DNA of 64,000 nucleotides from DTCV01 sp964641155 (GTDB lineage: Archaea; Thermoproteota; Thermoprotei_A; Sulfolobales; NBVN01), in contig CAZXJO010000006.1 in the NCBI GenBank assembly GCA_964641155.1, positions 1-64,000 on the forward strand, given 5' to 3'. The position numbers and the translations under genes were made by a program. A model generated the notes under the pieces. The model was not told where the DNA came from. It was given only the letters and a program-made list of their open reading frames with translations, and made no database searches. Positions 16,645-25,088 of this stretch are shown one piece after another (position 1 is the first letter of the stretch; every line of letters begins with the position of its first letter).

Positions 16645-17739
16645 TTAGCTACTTGTGCCACTTATGTACTTCCTAACACCCTCTACATAGTTCTTAGCAC
16701 TCATCCAGAGCTCCTTGACGAGCTCTGCATCAAGTACGTTAACGTTATCCCTGAGGTAGTCTATCATGTCGCTAGTGAATTCAATTGCGCCACTGCCAGT
16801 CTTGAAGTTCTTCCCCTGCAGGTAACTTAGTACTGCTCCCTTAACTTCATCCAACTTGTTTTTGTTGAATGCGGCCTCTGCCGCACTGTACGAGGCCCCG
16901 ACCTCGTAGAGGTCCCCGATTATCACAACTGGGCACACTTCCAGAGTACCCTGTATGGATGTCCTAGCACCAACTCTGATCTCCCTGTTCAGTAGGTAGA
17001 GTACGTAGAGGAGCTCGGATGGTGACGCCATGTAGAGTACATGTTTGCCCACGAACAACGTACCGGGTTCCACTAGTGCCAATTGGTACAGCCCACCGGT
17101 TCTCCTCTCCTCTTCAGAAGCACCCTTTGACATCGGGGCGCTCTTCAACATTATTGTAGTATGCGTCACCTCATCGACCGCGTTACCGGTCCTCACAGTG
17201 TATCTCGGTTCCGTAGCATATGCTGAGTCCCCGACAAACCTGCTTGCGAGGTTGTAAGTCTCCTTCCCGGTCACGGCGCCCATTAACACGTCTACAGGAC
17301 ACTTCATACACCTACCCTTTTCCACGCCAGCACTATCACCCGCTATTCCCACTGCTAATGAGCAACCGCTTAGGAAGTCCACATCACCGTACCACACAGA
17401 TTTTAATGTACTGTTGTGCTGAATCCACATGTCCCTAGCAAGATTCATGAAGCTCCTTAGGTATACGGCTTTAAGCTTCCTGAATAATATCGTCGGAGTG
17501 AGTCCCCCCTTCATTCTCGACAGTACTATGTCACTCTCTCCTTCAGTCCTAATTGTTAAGGTGTCAGCAGCCCTCGCTATGTAGTATATCGTTATTGCTT
17601 TAGCGACAGGTTTAACGCTCATCTTAGTCCCTTCATAGGCATGTAGATATGGCCTTAACTTATTGTAATTACGCTCGCCGAGCAGTCCTTTAAGGGCCTC
17701 CACGGTTTTGGGGTAGAGCTTCTCTAATTCCTCGGACAT
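16645..17739 (-). CDS. csc2: Csc2 (Cas7-type backbone subunit of type I-D)
   Basis: A 364-residue Cas7 homolog that polymerises along the crRNA spacer. Visible family features are CMKCPVDVLMGAVTG (about residue 143) and the strand VGARTSIQGTLEV. It starts with ATG 22 bases after the end of cas10d. Because spacers in this locus are about 54 bases, more Csc2 copies than usual would be needed per complex; that is inference. Confidence 0.92.
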   Translation of the reverse strand: MSEELEKLYPKTVEALKGLLGERNYNKLRPYLHAYEGTKMSVKPVAKAITIYYIARAADTLTIRTEGESDIVLSRMKGGLTPTILFRKLKAVYLRSFMNLARDMWIQHNSTLKSVWYGDVDFLSGCSLAVGIAGDSAGVEKGRCMKCPVDVLMGAVTGKETYNLASRFVGDSAYATEPRYTVRTGNAVDEVTHTTIMLKSAPMSKGASEEERRTGGLYQLALVEPGTLFVGKHVLYMASPSELLYVLYLLNREIRVGARTSIQGTLEVCPVVIIGDLYEVGASYSAAEAAFNKNKLDEVKGAVLSYLQGKNFKTGSGAIEFTSDMIDYLRDNVNVLDAELVKELWMSAKNYVEGVRKYISGTSS

Positions 17740-17761
17740 AATTCACTCGCCCCCTTCTCCT

Positions 17762-18205
17762 TTAACCTTCTTCCCGCTTTCTAGGCTCTATCGCCAAAGT
17801 GAGGTCCCCCCTGACCGCCACTATGACTAACGTCCTAATGCCTTTCACGAGTTCGTGGGCCCTAACAGGGTTTTTACTTTTCATATATTCTAATCTGTCC
17901 AACAGATTTGCCACCGCCTCGTTTGTTTTCTCCTTTTCTTCGGGGGTTTCAAACCCGAAGTGTCTGCTGAACACCCCTATTATCTCCGCTAATGCCTCGG
18001 CCTTGAACTTCCTCCCGGCAATGAAGGCTTCCAGCTCCGGTACGAACCTCGATATGTGGTGATCGCTGACATCCCTCCCGTTCGCAATACGCCCTTTGAT
18101 GTAGCGTGCTATTTCCATCGCCGGCTGCAATACCTGGTACTCTGGGCCAGTTACGTATAGCGTTTTAGGGAGTTGAGCCCCGGATTTTGTTTTGGATATA
18201 GACAA
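17762..18205 (-). CDS. cas11d: Cas11d small subunit from an internal start in cas10d
   Basis: Inside cas10d, the sequence GGAGGTG (18212-18218 on the minus strand) is placed six bases before an in-frame TTG at 18205. Translation from there gives a 147-residue helical protein (LSISKTKSGA to PRKREEG). In other type I-D systems the small subunit Cas11d is known to be made from an internal start at the 3' end of cas10d. The location and size here agree with that. TTG is a normal start in this locus, used by cas10d and cas6. No protein evidence is available. Confidence 0.65.
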   Translation of the reverse strand: MSISKTKSGAQLPKTLYVTGPEYQVLQPAMEIARYIKGRIANGRDVSDHHISRFVPELEAFIAGRKFKAEALAEIIGVFSRHFGFETPEEKEKTNEAVANLLDRLEYMKSKNPVRAHELVKGIRTLVIVAVRGDLTLAIEPRKREEG

Positions 18206-20275
18206 CGAGCCCACCTCCTTTTGCAATTGCTTCGAGAGAGCTACAAAAGAGTCTAAGGACGGAAATCCAGTGAGGAGGGGGGTCGCCCTCCTAAACACTA
18301 AGTCTGTTCCTCTGGCTTCTCCCCAGTCCTTCTCCTCTAGTGCTTGGAAGTATGTTTCAAGCGTTTTATATAGCCAGTGCCTAATGTGGGTAAGGAATTT
18401 CCCACCCCGCTCCTTAGATTTCTCAAGAATCTTAAGATACATTGCATTAGCCTCACCGACCACGGAATCTCTAACATCTAATTGAACGGGTATGTTATGC
18501 CAAGCAATAGCCGTAAGGGGATTCCTTGTTATGATGAGGTTCCCGCCGAAGACAAACCACTCCTTTAAAGCATCCAATAACATGTCTTTGTCAAGGCCCT
18601 GGGCACGCTCCCTCCTCCCAAGTATCATCCTACTAGTTAGGTAGTCGGGAATCACATAATAACGTCTTTCAAGTTCTTCTATAGCACCCTCAATAATGTC
18701 TAGTAAGTCTATAGGCATTGATGGAGAATACACCAACACGCTCGACCAGAGACCGTCAATAATGCCGAGGCTACTGAATAACGACTCACCTTCAAAGTAA
18801 CAAACCTCGCAGATTGGTAACTTCTTAACTTCCTCTATCGCACCCCTCTCAGTAGGATTTCCAGGAATTCCCGGTACGAACATCTCTGAAACATTTATCT
18901 CCCCTAAGTACCTTCCCAGAGATGATAGGAGATCACCAAGTAACTTTTCCTGACCAATGGGCTCGCCACACATCTTACAGGTAGCTACACCCTCTTTACC
19001 CACTGGCATTACTGCTCGGGCTCCTTCTCTTAATTGACTGGGTGCAGTTACGTATAGCCTTAACTTCATTAAGAGTAATTCATGATCTACATTACTTATC
19101 TCCCTACGCTTACTGATCACCAAGTCCTTGGCCTTTCTTGCGATCCCATCCAATTTCTCCATATCGTTAATCGATGATAGTAACTCGTAGAGCTCTAACA
19201 CGGCATCAGTTTTCCCTCTAGAACTGATCTTGAAACCTAACTCACTTGCTACCCTATTAAACTCTTCTTCCTTTGCGGTTCTAGTTGCTATGTATAAAAC
19301 AAATATCGTAAATACTCTAAGCATTTCAGGGTTTGCTTTGCATTCGTTGTAAAGTCTCTCAAAGTCCGTAGCACGGTAGGTTGGCAGAGGTTTGTAGTAG
19401 CTTGTCAATCTAGAGATCGATGATCTCTTACCGGATTTCTTACCTTTACCACGCTCCCCTCCTCCAGACGTCTCTCTTAGAAAGTTCATGAAAGGGTCGA
19501 GCCTGGATCTTACTTCAGCCTCTGCACCCTCATATCCTCTCTTATTAGCTTCCATAATCTCAGCTGCTATCCTCTCATATATCTCGTTCGTTGAAATCCG
19601 TGAGGGGTCGTGTGTTAGGAGGAGCATTCCTTCAGGTGTTGAGATGAGGGGTACAACCCCTCTCTTCTCCATTTCCTCCCTAATTATCCTTGAGGCCCAC
19701 ACGGCTATGGGGCGTAGGCGCCCAACGACGACTGGGTACATCTTATCCTCAGATATCTTAGCATAGTTTCTGAGGTAGTTCATGACGTTCCATATGCTAC
19801 GGCACTCAATATCGCCGGTTATATTGTCGGCCGCCTCGACGAGCTCAGATATCCTCTGTAATTGCCTGGGAGCACCGCCCCTCTCACGAGTTCTGGCCAC
19901 AGCTAAGGCGTTTTGAATTATTTCCTCCGTTCCTTCCTTGCCGAAGTAATCCGTGAGCTTGACGTACACGTTAGTATGCTTGAACATATCTAAAACTAAG
20001 TCCTCCTCCAAATCCCACTTGTTCAAGTCATGTAGCAGTCCTGATAAGAACGACAAGCATACGTTCTCACTCCCAAGGCCTAGGAAATCTGCAAGCCTTG
20101 CTGCGAGAAATGCGGTGCCTAGGAAATGTTGAAGCCCTGATATGGTGAAGGAGTACTTCGGATTTGAGGCGATTATGTGAAAATAAAAACCCTCCACGTA
20201 ATTGGCATCCCTGCTAACCATCTGCAGTAAGTCTTTCTTGACTGAATTCTTGATGTCCTGCAGTATATTACCCAA
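17762..20275 (-). CDS. cas10d: Cas10d (Csc3), large subunit with HD nuclease
   Basis: An 837-residue large subunit, diagnostic for type I-D. The N-terminal HD nuclease has GLQHFLGTAF and GLLHDLNKWD (about residues 43-90). Residues 270-290 are a Gly/Lys/Ser linker. A zinc site is formed by CKMCGEP (about residue 449) and CEVC (about 506). No GGDD cyclase motif is present, as expected for Cas10d. The start is TTG 20275, with GAGGTG seven bases before it. The C-terminal 147 residues can also be made separately (see Cas11d). It is the first gene of the minus-strand cas operon. Confidence 0.93.
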   Translation of the reverse strand: MGNILQDIKNSVKKDLLQMVSRDANYVEGFYFHIIASNPKYSFTISGLQHFLGTAFLAARLADFLGLGSENVCLSFLSGLLHDLNKWDLEEDLVLDMFKHTNVYVKLTDYFGKEGTEEIIQNALAVARTRERGGAPRQLQRISELVEAADNITGDIECRSIWNVMNYLRNYAKISEDKMYPVVVGRLRPIAVWASRIIREEMEKRGVVPLISTPEGMLLLTHDPSRISTNEIYERIAAEIMEANKRGYEGAEAEVRSRLDPFMNFLRETSGGGERGKGKKSGKRSSISRLTSYYKPLPTYRATDFERLYNECKANPEMLRVFTIFVLYIATRTAKEEEFNRVASELGFKISSRGKTDAVLELYELLSSINDMEKLDGIARKAKDLVISKRREISNVDHELLLMKLRLYVTAPSQLREGARAVMPVGKEGVATCKMCGEPIGQEKLLGDLLSSLGRYLGEINVSEMFVPGIPGNPTERGAIEEVKKLPICEVCYFEGESLFSSLGIIDGLWSSVLVYSPSMPIDLLDIIEGAIEELERRYYVIPDYLTSRMILGRRERAQGLDKDMLLDALKEWFVFGGNLIITRNPLTAIAWHNIPVQLDVRDSVVGEANAMYLKILEKSKERGGKFLTHIRHWLYKTLETYFQALEEKDWGEARGTDLVFRRATPLLTGFPSLDSFVALSKQLQKEVGSLSISKTKSGAQLPKTLYVTGPEYQVLQPAMEIARYIKGRIANGRDVSDHHISRFVPELEAFIAGRKFKAEALAEIIGVFSRHFGFETPEEKEKTNEAVANLLDRLEYMKSKNPVRAHELVKGIRTLVIVAVRGDLTLAIEPRKREEG

Positions 20276-20369
20276 GCTTACACCTCTTCACTAATGTAGC
20301 TAGTGCCCACTTAAAATATTCCTGAAAAACTTATAAATTTTACTGTTAATAGTTTAATAGTGGTGAGCT
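20276..20369. promoter_or_regulatory. Divergent promoter region of the cas operons
   Basis: On the plus strand CTTATAAATTT (20330-20340) lies about 36 bases before the csa3 ATG. On the minus strand AATATTTTAAG (20310-20320) lies about 40 bases before the cas10d TTG. Both give short leaders with a Shine-Dalgarno. Csa3, encoded by the first plus-strand gene, is the likely regulator; its operator cannot be picked out by eye. Confidence 0.6.
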
Positions 20370-21038
20370 ATGGGCAAAGTTATCCTATCAATAATTGGTT
20401 TTTCCGCAGAACTTGTGGTAAGGAGTTTGCTTAAGATTGGGGTAGTTCCTGAAGATAGGGTGGTGTTGATTTATTCGGTTAGTGGTGATGAGTATCAAAG
20501 AAAGAGGGTTATTGAGGCCGTTGAGACTGTTAAGAAGTTTTTGCCCGCTGGTGGGGTGGTTATTGAGGAGTGCGTGGTTACAGGTACGGATTTCTTTGAA
20601 GATGTTTCTACGATCCTCAAAACGTTGAAGAGTCATAAAGGGAAAGAAATCATCGTTTCCCTAGTCGGTGGTATGAGGATAACTATTTTTGCGGCGTTCT
20701 ATGCTGCAGAGCTACTTGCTCGGTTACTGAGGGCTAGGATATCGATACATCTTATGAGGGAAGACGGACTCTACGACGTGCTCCTCCCAACACCCCTGGT
20801 ACCTACTCTGGGGAGGGGTGAGTTAGCAGTTCTAAGGAACTTCAAGGAGTTTGGGATGTCGGGAAGTCCTAGGCCTAAAGTTATTGAGGAGTTGGCGAGG
20901 AGTATGGGGGTCTCAGACATGACCGTGAGGAAGGTGCTCCGTCAGCTGGAGTCTAAGGGTCTTATCCGAGTGGATAGCGGCATCATCACTATGACGAAGC
21001 TTGGGGGGGCCGTTTATGAAGCTGTTAAGGAGGTGTAG
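20370..21038 (+). CDS. csa3: Csa3-type CARF-HTH transcription factor
   Basis: A 222-residue regulator with an N-terminal CARF (Rossmann-like) domain ending near residue 125 and a winged HTH at about residues 160-215 (MGVSDMTVRKVLRQLE). The CARF fold is indicated by MGKVILSIIGFSAELV and by SLVGGMRITIFAAFYAA. In Sulfolobales, Csa3 proteins bind cyclic oligoadenylate and control adaptation and CRISPR array transcription. Here it faces the type I-D operon and precedes cas6. No type III effector that would make cyclic oligoadenylate lies in the window. Confidence 0.88.
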   Translation: MGKVILSIIGFSAELVVRSLLKIGVVPEDRVVLIYSVSGDEYQRKRVIEAVETVKKFLPAGGVVIEECVVTGTDFFEDVSTILKTLKSHKGKEIIVSLVGGMRITIFAAFYAAELLARLLRARISIHLMREDGLYDVLLPTPLVPTLGRGELAVLRNFKEFGMSGSPRPKVIEELARSMGVSDMTVRKVLRQLESKGLIRVDSGIITMTKLGGAVYEAVKEV

Positions 21039-21041
21039 GTA

Positions 21042-22089
21042 TTGCCTGGCACTGGCAGTTACTTGGATGTTGTTGGGGACGCGGACCGCAGGTCTAACGT
21101 GTTCTTGTTTGAGGTGGGGGTGTTTATCCGCTCAACATGGAAGAGGCCGCTATTCACTGGTAAGCTCGTTAAGTCATTCCTGATAGACTCAGAGCCATCG
21201 ATTAAGACGTTCTTTGAGAGGATCCGCGGTGTTATGCCGAAGCTCGTGCACGTATCCCCGCTCTACACCTATGTGGGGAACAAGTTGGTGTGTGTTTATA
21301 GTCATGCAGATGTTGATGAGAGGGGGAACTTGAGCAAGGTACATCCGGTCAGCGTTAATGGGTCGTACACGTTCTACGTGGGTTTCGTGGAGGTTGACGT
21401 TGTTGCGGCGCCGAGGTTCGATCAAGTCTACGCAGCTCTGACGAACATCTCTGGCAGGCACAGGTTTGCTGGCACCGAATTTGATGTGGAGTTAGTTTCC
21501 TTGAGGACTGTGGACGTTGTGAGGGAGGCTGAGTCCGTGGTTGAAGGGCTACTTAGAAGTGGTAAGCTGAGGTTCGTGTTCTCCTCACCGACAATGTTAA
21601 GGGATCCTTTCAGGAGTTCGAAGTTTAAGTCTCTGATACCAACACCTATGAACGTGTTCTCCACCTCAACCTATATCCATACGTGGTTAGCCGGTAAGCT
21701 GCATAGGAAGACGTATTACGGTACGTTGCTTGCAGTGCACAGACTCCTCAATGAGACCCACTCAATATACCCTAAGCGCCGGTCTGAGGGGACGGTGCGA
21801 GTGAGGCACATATTCTACGAGAACGGTAAGAAGCCAGTACCAGCAATAATAGGCTACGTGAACTACAGGCTGAACCACAACTACCTCGAAAAATACGCCC
21901 GGAGAATCGATGCTGAAGAGCTCCTCACAACACTCCTCAAATACATCCTAAGCCTCGGCACAGGAACCTCAAGAGCCACAGGCTTCGGACACATCAAAAC
22001 CACAACAGACCCAACACTCACTAAACCACCCAACACCAAGGGAACCCACACCAACACATCGCATCAAAACTCCACAAGAAATTGTTTGA
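21042..22089 (+). CDS. cas6: Cas6 crRNA endonuclease (second copy), 3' end in a gap
   Basis: A Cas6 RAMP protein of about 350 residues that processes the arrays. The C-terminal glycine-rich loop is LSLGTGTSRATGFGHIKT (about residues 309-326). The start is a TTG placed seven bases after AGGAGGTG and overlapping the end of csa3's leader-free junction. The frame runs into the N run at 22090, so the stop is not seen, though the domain is complete. It is the Cas6 most likely dedicated to the GAAGCAATG-type repeat because it is directly next to array 2 and in the csa3 operon. Confidence 0.88.
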
Positions 22090-22099
22090 NNNNNNNNNN
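22090..22099. other. Assembly gap (10 N) at the end of cas6
   Basis: Ten N interrupt the region between the cas6 3' end and the leader of array 2. The true length is unknown. The cas6 stop codon and part of the leader are probably hidden here. Confidence 0.95.
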
Positions 22100-22185
22100 T
22101 TCCGGTGGAGTCCTCAAGGTGCCCCATGAACCTTCCGGGAACTCAATGAAAAACATAAATAGTACCCACGCATAAACAAGAACCA
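22100..22185 (+). promoter_or_regulatory. Leader and promoter of CRISPR array 2
   Basis: The stretch ends directly at the first repeat. CATAAATAG (22154-22162) is a TATA-like box whose centre is about 28 bases before repeat 1, so the pre-crRNA would start almost at the repeat. A similar word, CATAAGAAATA, occurs on the minus strand inside the cas1 3' end, pointing to array 1. Confidence 0.6.
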
Positions 22186-23161
22186 GAAGCAATGAAAAAA
22201 GACTGAAAGACGTTTAACTGCCCCACCAGCTTAGAAGCGATCGCGTTTGCAGCCCTCTCCAAGTTCGAAGCAATGAAAAAAGACTGAAAGTTGGACTACC
22301 CCACACAGACCTGGCGTAGCGCTCGACAACGATTTGGTACAGATCATATGAAGCAATGAAAAAAGACTGAAAGGGGAACTAGTAGACGTAGCTAAGACAA
22401 TGGAAACACTAGGTGAAACACAGCTAGCGAAGCAATGAAAAAAGACTGAAAGTGTCTTCGATAACGCTGACTTTGTTGTCGCTGTGAAGTCACTAACACT
22501 GAAGCAATGAAAAAAGACTGAAAGAAATCGTATGAGGAAGTCATAAACGTACTATTAAGAGTGGCTACAAACAAGAAGCGGAAGCAATGAAAAAAGACTG
22601 AAAGGGAGCAGTTGATCCTGGGTTACGCAGTCACTTATGCGAGGAGGTTCACCGAAGCAATGAAAAAAGACTGAAAGGGTGAGGTTATTACGTACACTCC
22701 GAACGCCACCATCCCTACGAAACCGCTTGGTACTATGGTGCATGAAGCAATGAAAAAAGACTGAAAGGAAGAAGAAAAAGAACATAAACACAACCCTTTT
22801 TGACTACTTAACCAAGGAACTGAAGCAATGAAAAAAGACTGAAAGATGACATCGGTTGATTACGTTGACGGACTTCATAGACAATGCAACAGTAACGTGA
22901 AGCAATGAAAAAAGACTGAAAGAAGGACTCTACCGGGGGTATGCCGAAGGACTCCCCCCTAGTCAGGAATACGTGTAGAAGCAATGAAAAAAGACTGAAA
23001 GAGGGCTAGGCAGATGCCGTGGTATGAGGTCGGTGCTGAGCTACTGGTTAGGGTCATCGAGGAGATACCAAGTAATGTGAAGCAATGAAAAAAGACTGAA
23101 AGACCATATTAGGGGCCCTAATACTTAACGAAATCCCGAAGTAATAGGAAAAGACTGAAAG
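22186..23161 (+). CRISPR. CRISPR array 2, 13 repeats, type I-D locus
   Basis: Thirteen 24-base repeats on the plus strand begin GAAGCAATGAAAAAAG and end ACTGAAAG. They start at 22186, 22267, 22350, 22429, 22501, 22581, 22654, 22744, 22822, 22899, 22978, 23079 and 23138. The last has four substitutions and marks the trailer. Spacers are 48-66 bases, except 77 for the eleventh and 35 for the twelfth. The repeat is the same as in array 1. Some spacers are open in one frame over their whole length, as expected if taken from genes of viruses or plasmids. Confidence 0.99.
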
Positions 23162-23213
23162 TAGTTAAGGGATTAAAACCTACTCACCCCTCCATAATTG
23201 GAAGGTATTGGCG

Positions 23214-23768
23214 ATGGGTAAGGAGTACGAGGTCAAGGTCAGGGTCGGAGACCTAAGTAGTGTGAGGGCTAGGATAGAGGGGTTGGGCGGGGAACTAATA
23301 AGCACCCACACAGAGGAAGACTACTACGTAGACCTCAGAAACTGCGTGTCAGAAGAGTACAGAGACGTAGTCTTCAGGATTAGGGTGAGGGACGTGAAGG
23401 GGGTTAAGGAAGGTGAGCTAACGGTTAAGGGGCCTAGGAAGGCCTCGCGGACACTCAAGATCAGGGAGGAGGTCAGCGTGAGGGTGGAGAGGCCGTACGA
23501 ACTAATCGAAATCTTAGAGAGCCTAACGTTCAAGACCTTGAAGGTGCTTAAGACCAGGGAAGTATACCGCCTAAGAAACTTCAAGATATTCCTGGACAAC
23601 GTCCCAGGCCTAGGAACGTTCGTTGAGGTGGAGTTAGAGGGTGTGGAGGACGTGGGAAGGGCTGAGGAAGAGGTAAGTAAGATACTCGAAGAGTTAGGCG
23701 TTGGCCGTGAAGTGATAAGTAAGTCCTACGCTGAGATGATGTTAGAGGTGATGGGTTGTGGGCGGTGA
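23214..23768 (+). CDS. CYTH-domain protein (CyaB/thiamine triphosphatase-like)
   Basis: A 184-residue CYTH protein; members hydrolyse or cyclise triphosphates in a tunnel of charged residues. The signature ExExK is present at the N terminus (KEYEVKV), followed by the alternating acidic and basic strands (RIRVRDVK, GELTVKGPRK, KIREEVSVRVE). ATG 23214 is used, with GGAAGG upstream; a TTG at 23208 is possible. Its end overlaps the next gene by 11 bases. The physiological substrate is unknown. Confidence 0.85.
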   Translation: MGKEYEVKVRVGDLSSVRARIEGLGGELISTHTEEDYYVDLRNCVSEEYRDVVFRIRVRDVKGVKEGELTVKGPRKASRTLKIREEVSVRVERPYELIEILESLTFKTLKVLKTREVYRLRNFKIFLDNVPGLGTFVEVELEGVEDVGRAEEEVSKILEELGVGREVISKSYAEMMLEVMGCGR

Positions 23769-24576
23769 GGTCATAGCCCTAATGACGGATTACGGGCTAA
23801 CGGACCCATACGTCGGGATGGTTAAGGCGGTGATAAAGCGTGTGAACCCGGACGCGGAAATCATAGACATAACACACGGAGTACCTAAGTACCGCATAGA
23901 TGTGGGCGCCCTAATACTTAAGACCACCTACACCTACTTCAGGAAGGGAACCATATTCCTAGCAGTGGTCGACCCAGGCGTGGGGTCCGCGAGGAAGGGG
24001 GTAGTGATAAAGACTAAGAACTACGTCTTCGTAGGGCCGAACAACGGACTACTAACACCCGCAGCCATGGAGGACGGCATATGCGGAGTCTACGAGATAA
24101 GGGTGGGGAGGGTGAGGATGTGGAGGGTCTCAAAGACATTCCACGGGAGGGACGTATTCGCTCCGACAGCCGCATTAATAAGCGCTAAGACACCCATAGA
24201 GAGCCTATGCACACCACTCCCCACGGAGGAGTTAGTAACTGTTGAAGTACCGCCGAGGAAGCCCGTCAGGGAGGGCGATGAGGTGCTGGCGAAGGTCTTC
24301 TACGTAGACGACTTCGGGAACCTAATACTCGACACGGGGTTGGGGGACGTGCTAGAGTTGCTGGGGGCTGGATTAGGTGATGAGTTAGTGATCAGGGCTA
24401 AGGATGGGGAGTTCAGGGCTAAGGTCGTTGAGACGTTTGCTGAGGTGTGTGAGGGCTGCGTAGCCGTATACGAAGACAGCTTAGGGCTGGCTGAGGTAGG
24501 GGTTTTTAAGGGGAACGCGTCCAAAGCTTTGGGGATATGTGAAGGTGGTGTAATACGTATTGGGAAGGTGTTGTGA
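23758..24576 (+). CDS. SAM hydroxide adenosyltransferase (DUF62 family)
   Basis: A 272-residue member of the fluorinase/chlorinase-related family, which splits S-adenosylmethionine into adenosine and methionine. The conserved features are ALMTDYGLTDPYVG, VVDPGVGSARKG, VGPNNGLLTP and FHGRDVFAP. The last three form the SAM site and hydroxide-binding triad region. GTG start overlaps the CYTH gene. The four-gene run CYTH-DUF62-NMNAT-RtcA has overlapping ends, indicating an operon. Confidence 0.92.
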   Translation: MGGEVIALMTDYGLTDPYVGMVKAVIKRVNPDAEIIDITHGVPKYRIDVGALILKTTYTYFRKGTIFLAVVDPGVGSARKGVVIKTKNYVFVGPNNGLLTPAAMEDGICGVYEIRVGRVRMWRVSKTFHGRDVFAPTAALISAKTPIESLCTPLPTEELVTVEVPPRKPVREGDEVLAKVFYVDDFGNLILDTGLGDVLELLGAGLGDELVIRAKDGEFRAKVVETFAEVCEGCVAVYEDSLGLAEVGVFKGNASKALGICEGGVIRIGKVL

Positions 24577-25088
24577 GGGCAGTATACGCCGGTAGGTTCC
24601 AACCAATACATTACGGGCACGTGAACGTGATTAAGTGGGCTTTGGAGAGGGTGGATGAGTTAATCGTAGTCATCGGCACCGCCCAGGAAAGCCACACAGT
24701 CGTAAACCCATTCACAGCCGGTGAGAGGTTACTCATGGTTAAGCTAGCGTTGAAGGAGGAAGGAGTGGATCTGGACAGAGTGTACATAGTGCCGGTACCG
24801 GACATACTGATGAACTCCGTATGGGTCCACTACCTAGCAATGTACGTACCTAAGTTCAAGTTCGGCGTGGCTAGGAACCCCCTAGTCGTAAGGCTCTTCA
24901 GGGAAGCAGGTTACGAAGTGCTGATACCCCCACCCTACAACAGGGGGGAGTACTCATCCACGAGGATTAGGAGGTTAATGCTCTCAAACGACCCCGCATG
25001 GAAGGACTTAATCCCCAAATCGGTCGTCGAGTTCATAGACGAGATAAGGGGTGTTGAGAGGCTAAGACAGATAATAGGTGTAGATTAG
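24573..25088 (+). CDS. Nicotinamide-nucleotide adenylyltransferase
   Basis: A 171-residue archaeal NMN adenylyltransferase that makes NAD from NMN and ATP. The nucleotidyl-transfer motif GRFQPIHYGH (HxGH) is at residues 7-16 and the second ATP motif YSSTRIRR (ISSTxxR type) near residue 128. Start overlaps the DUF62 stop by four bases (GTGA). The length is normal. Confidence 0.95.
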   Translation: MRAVYAGRFQPIHYGHVNVIKWALERVDELIVVIGTAQESHTVVNPFTAGERLLMVKLALKEEGVDLDRVYIVPVPDILMNSVWVHYLAMYVPKFKFGVARNPLVVRLFREAGYEVLIPPPYNRGEYSSTRIRRLMLSNDPAWKDLIPKSVVEFIDEIRGVERLRQIIGVD

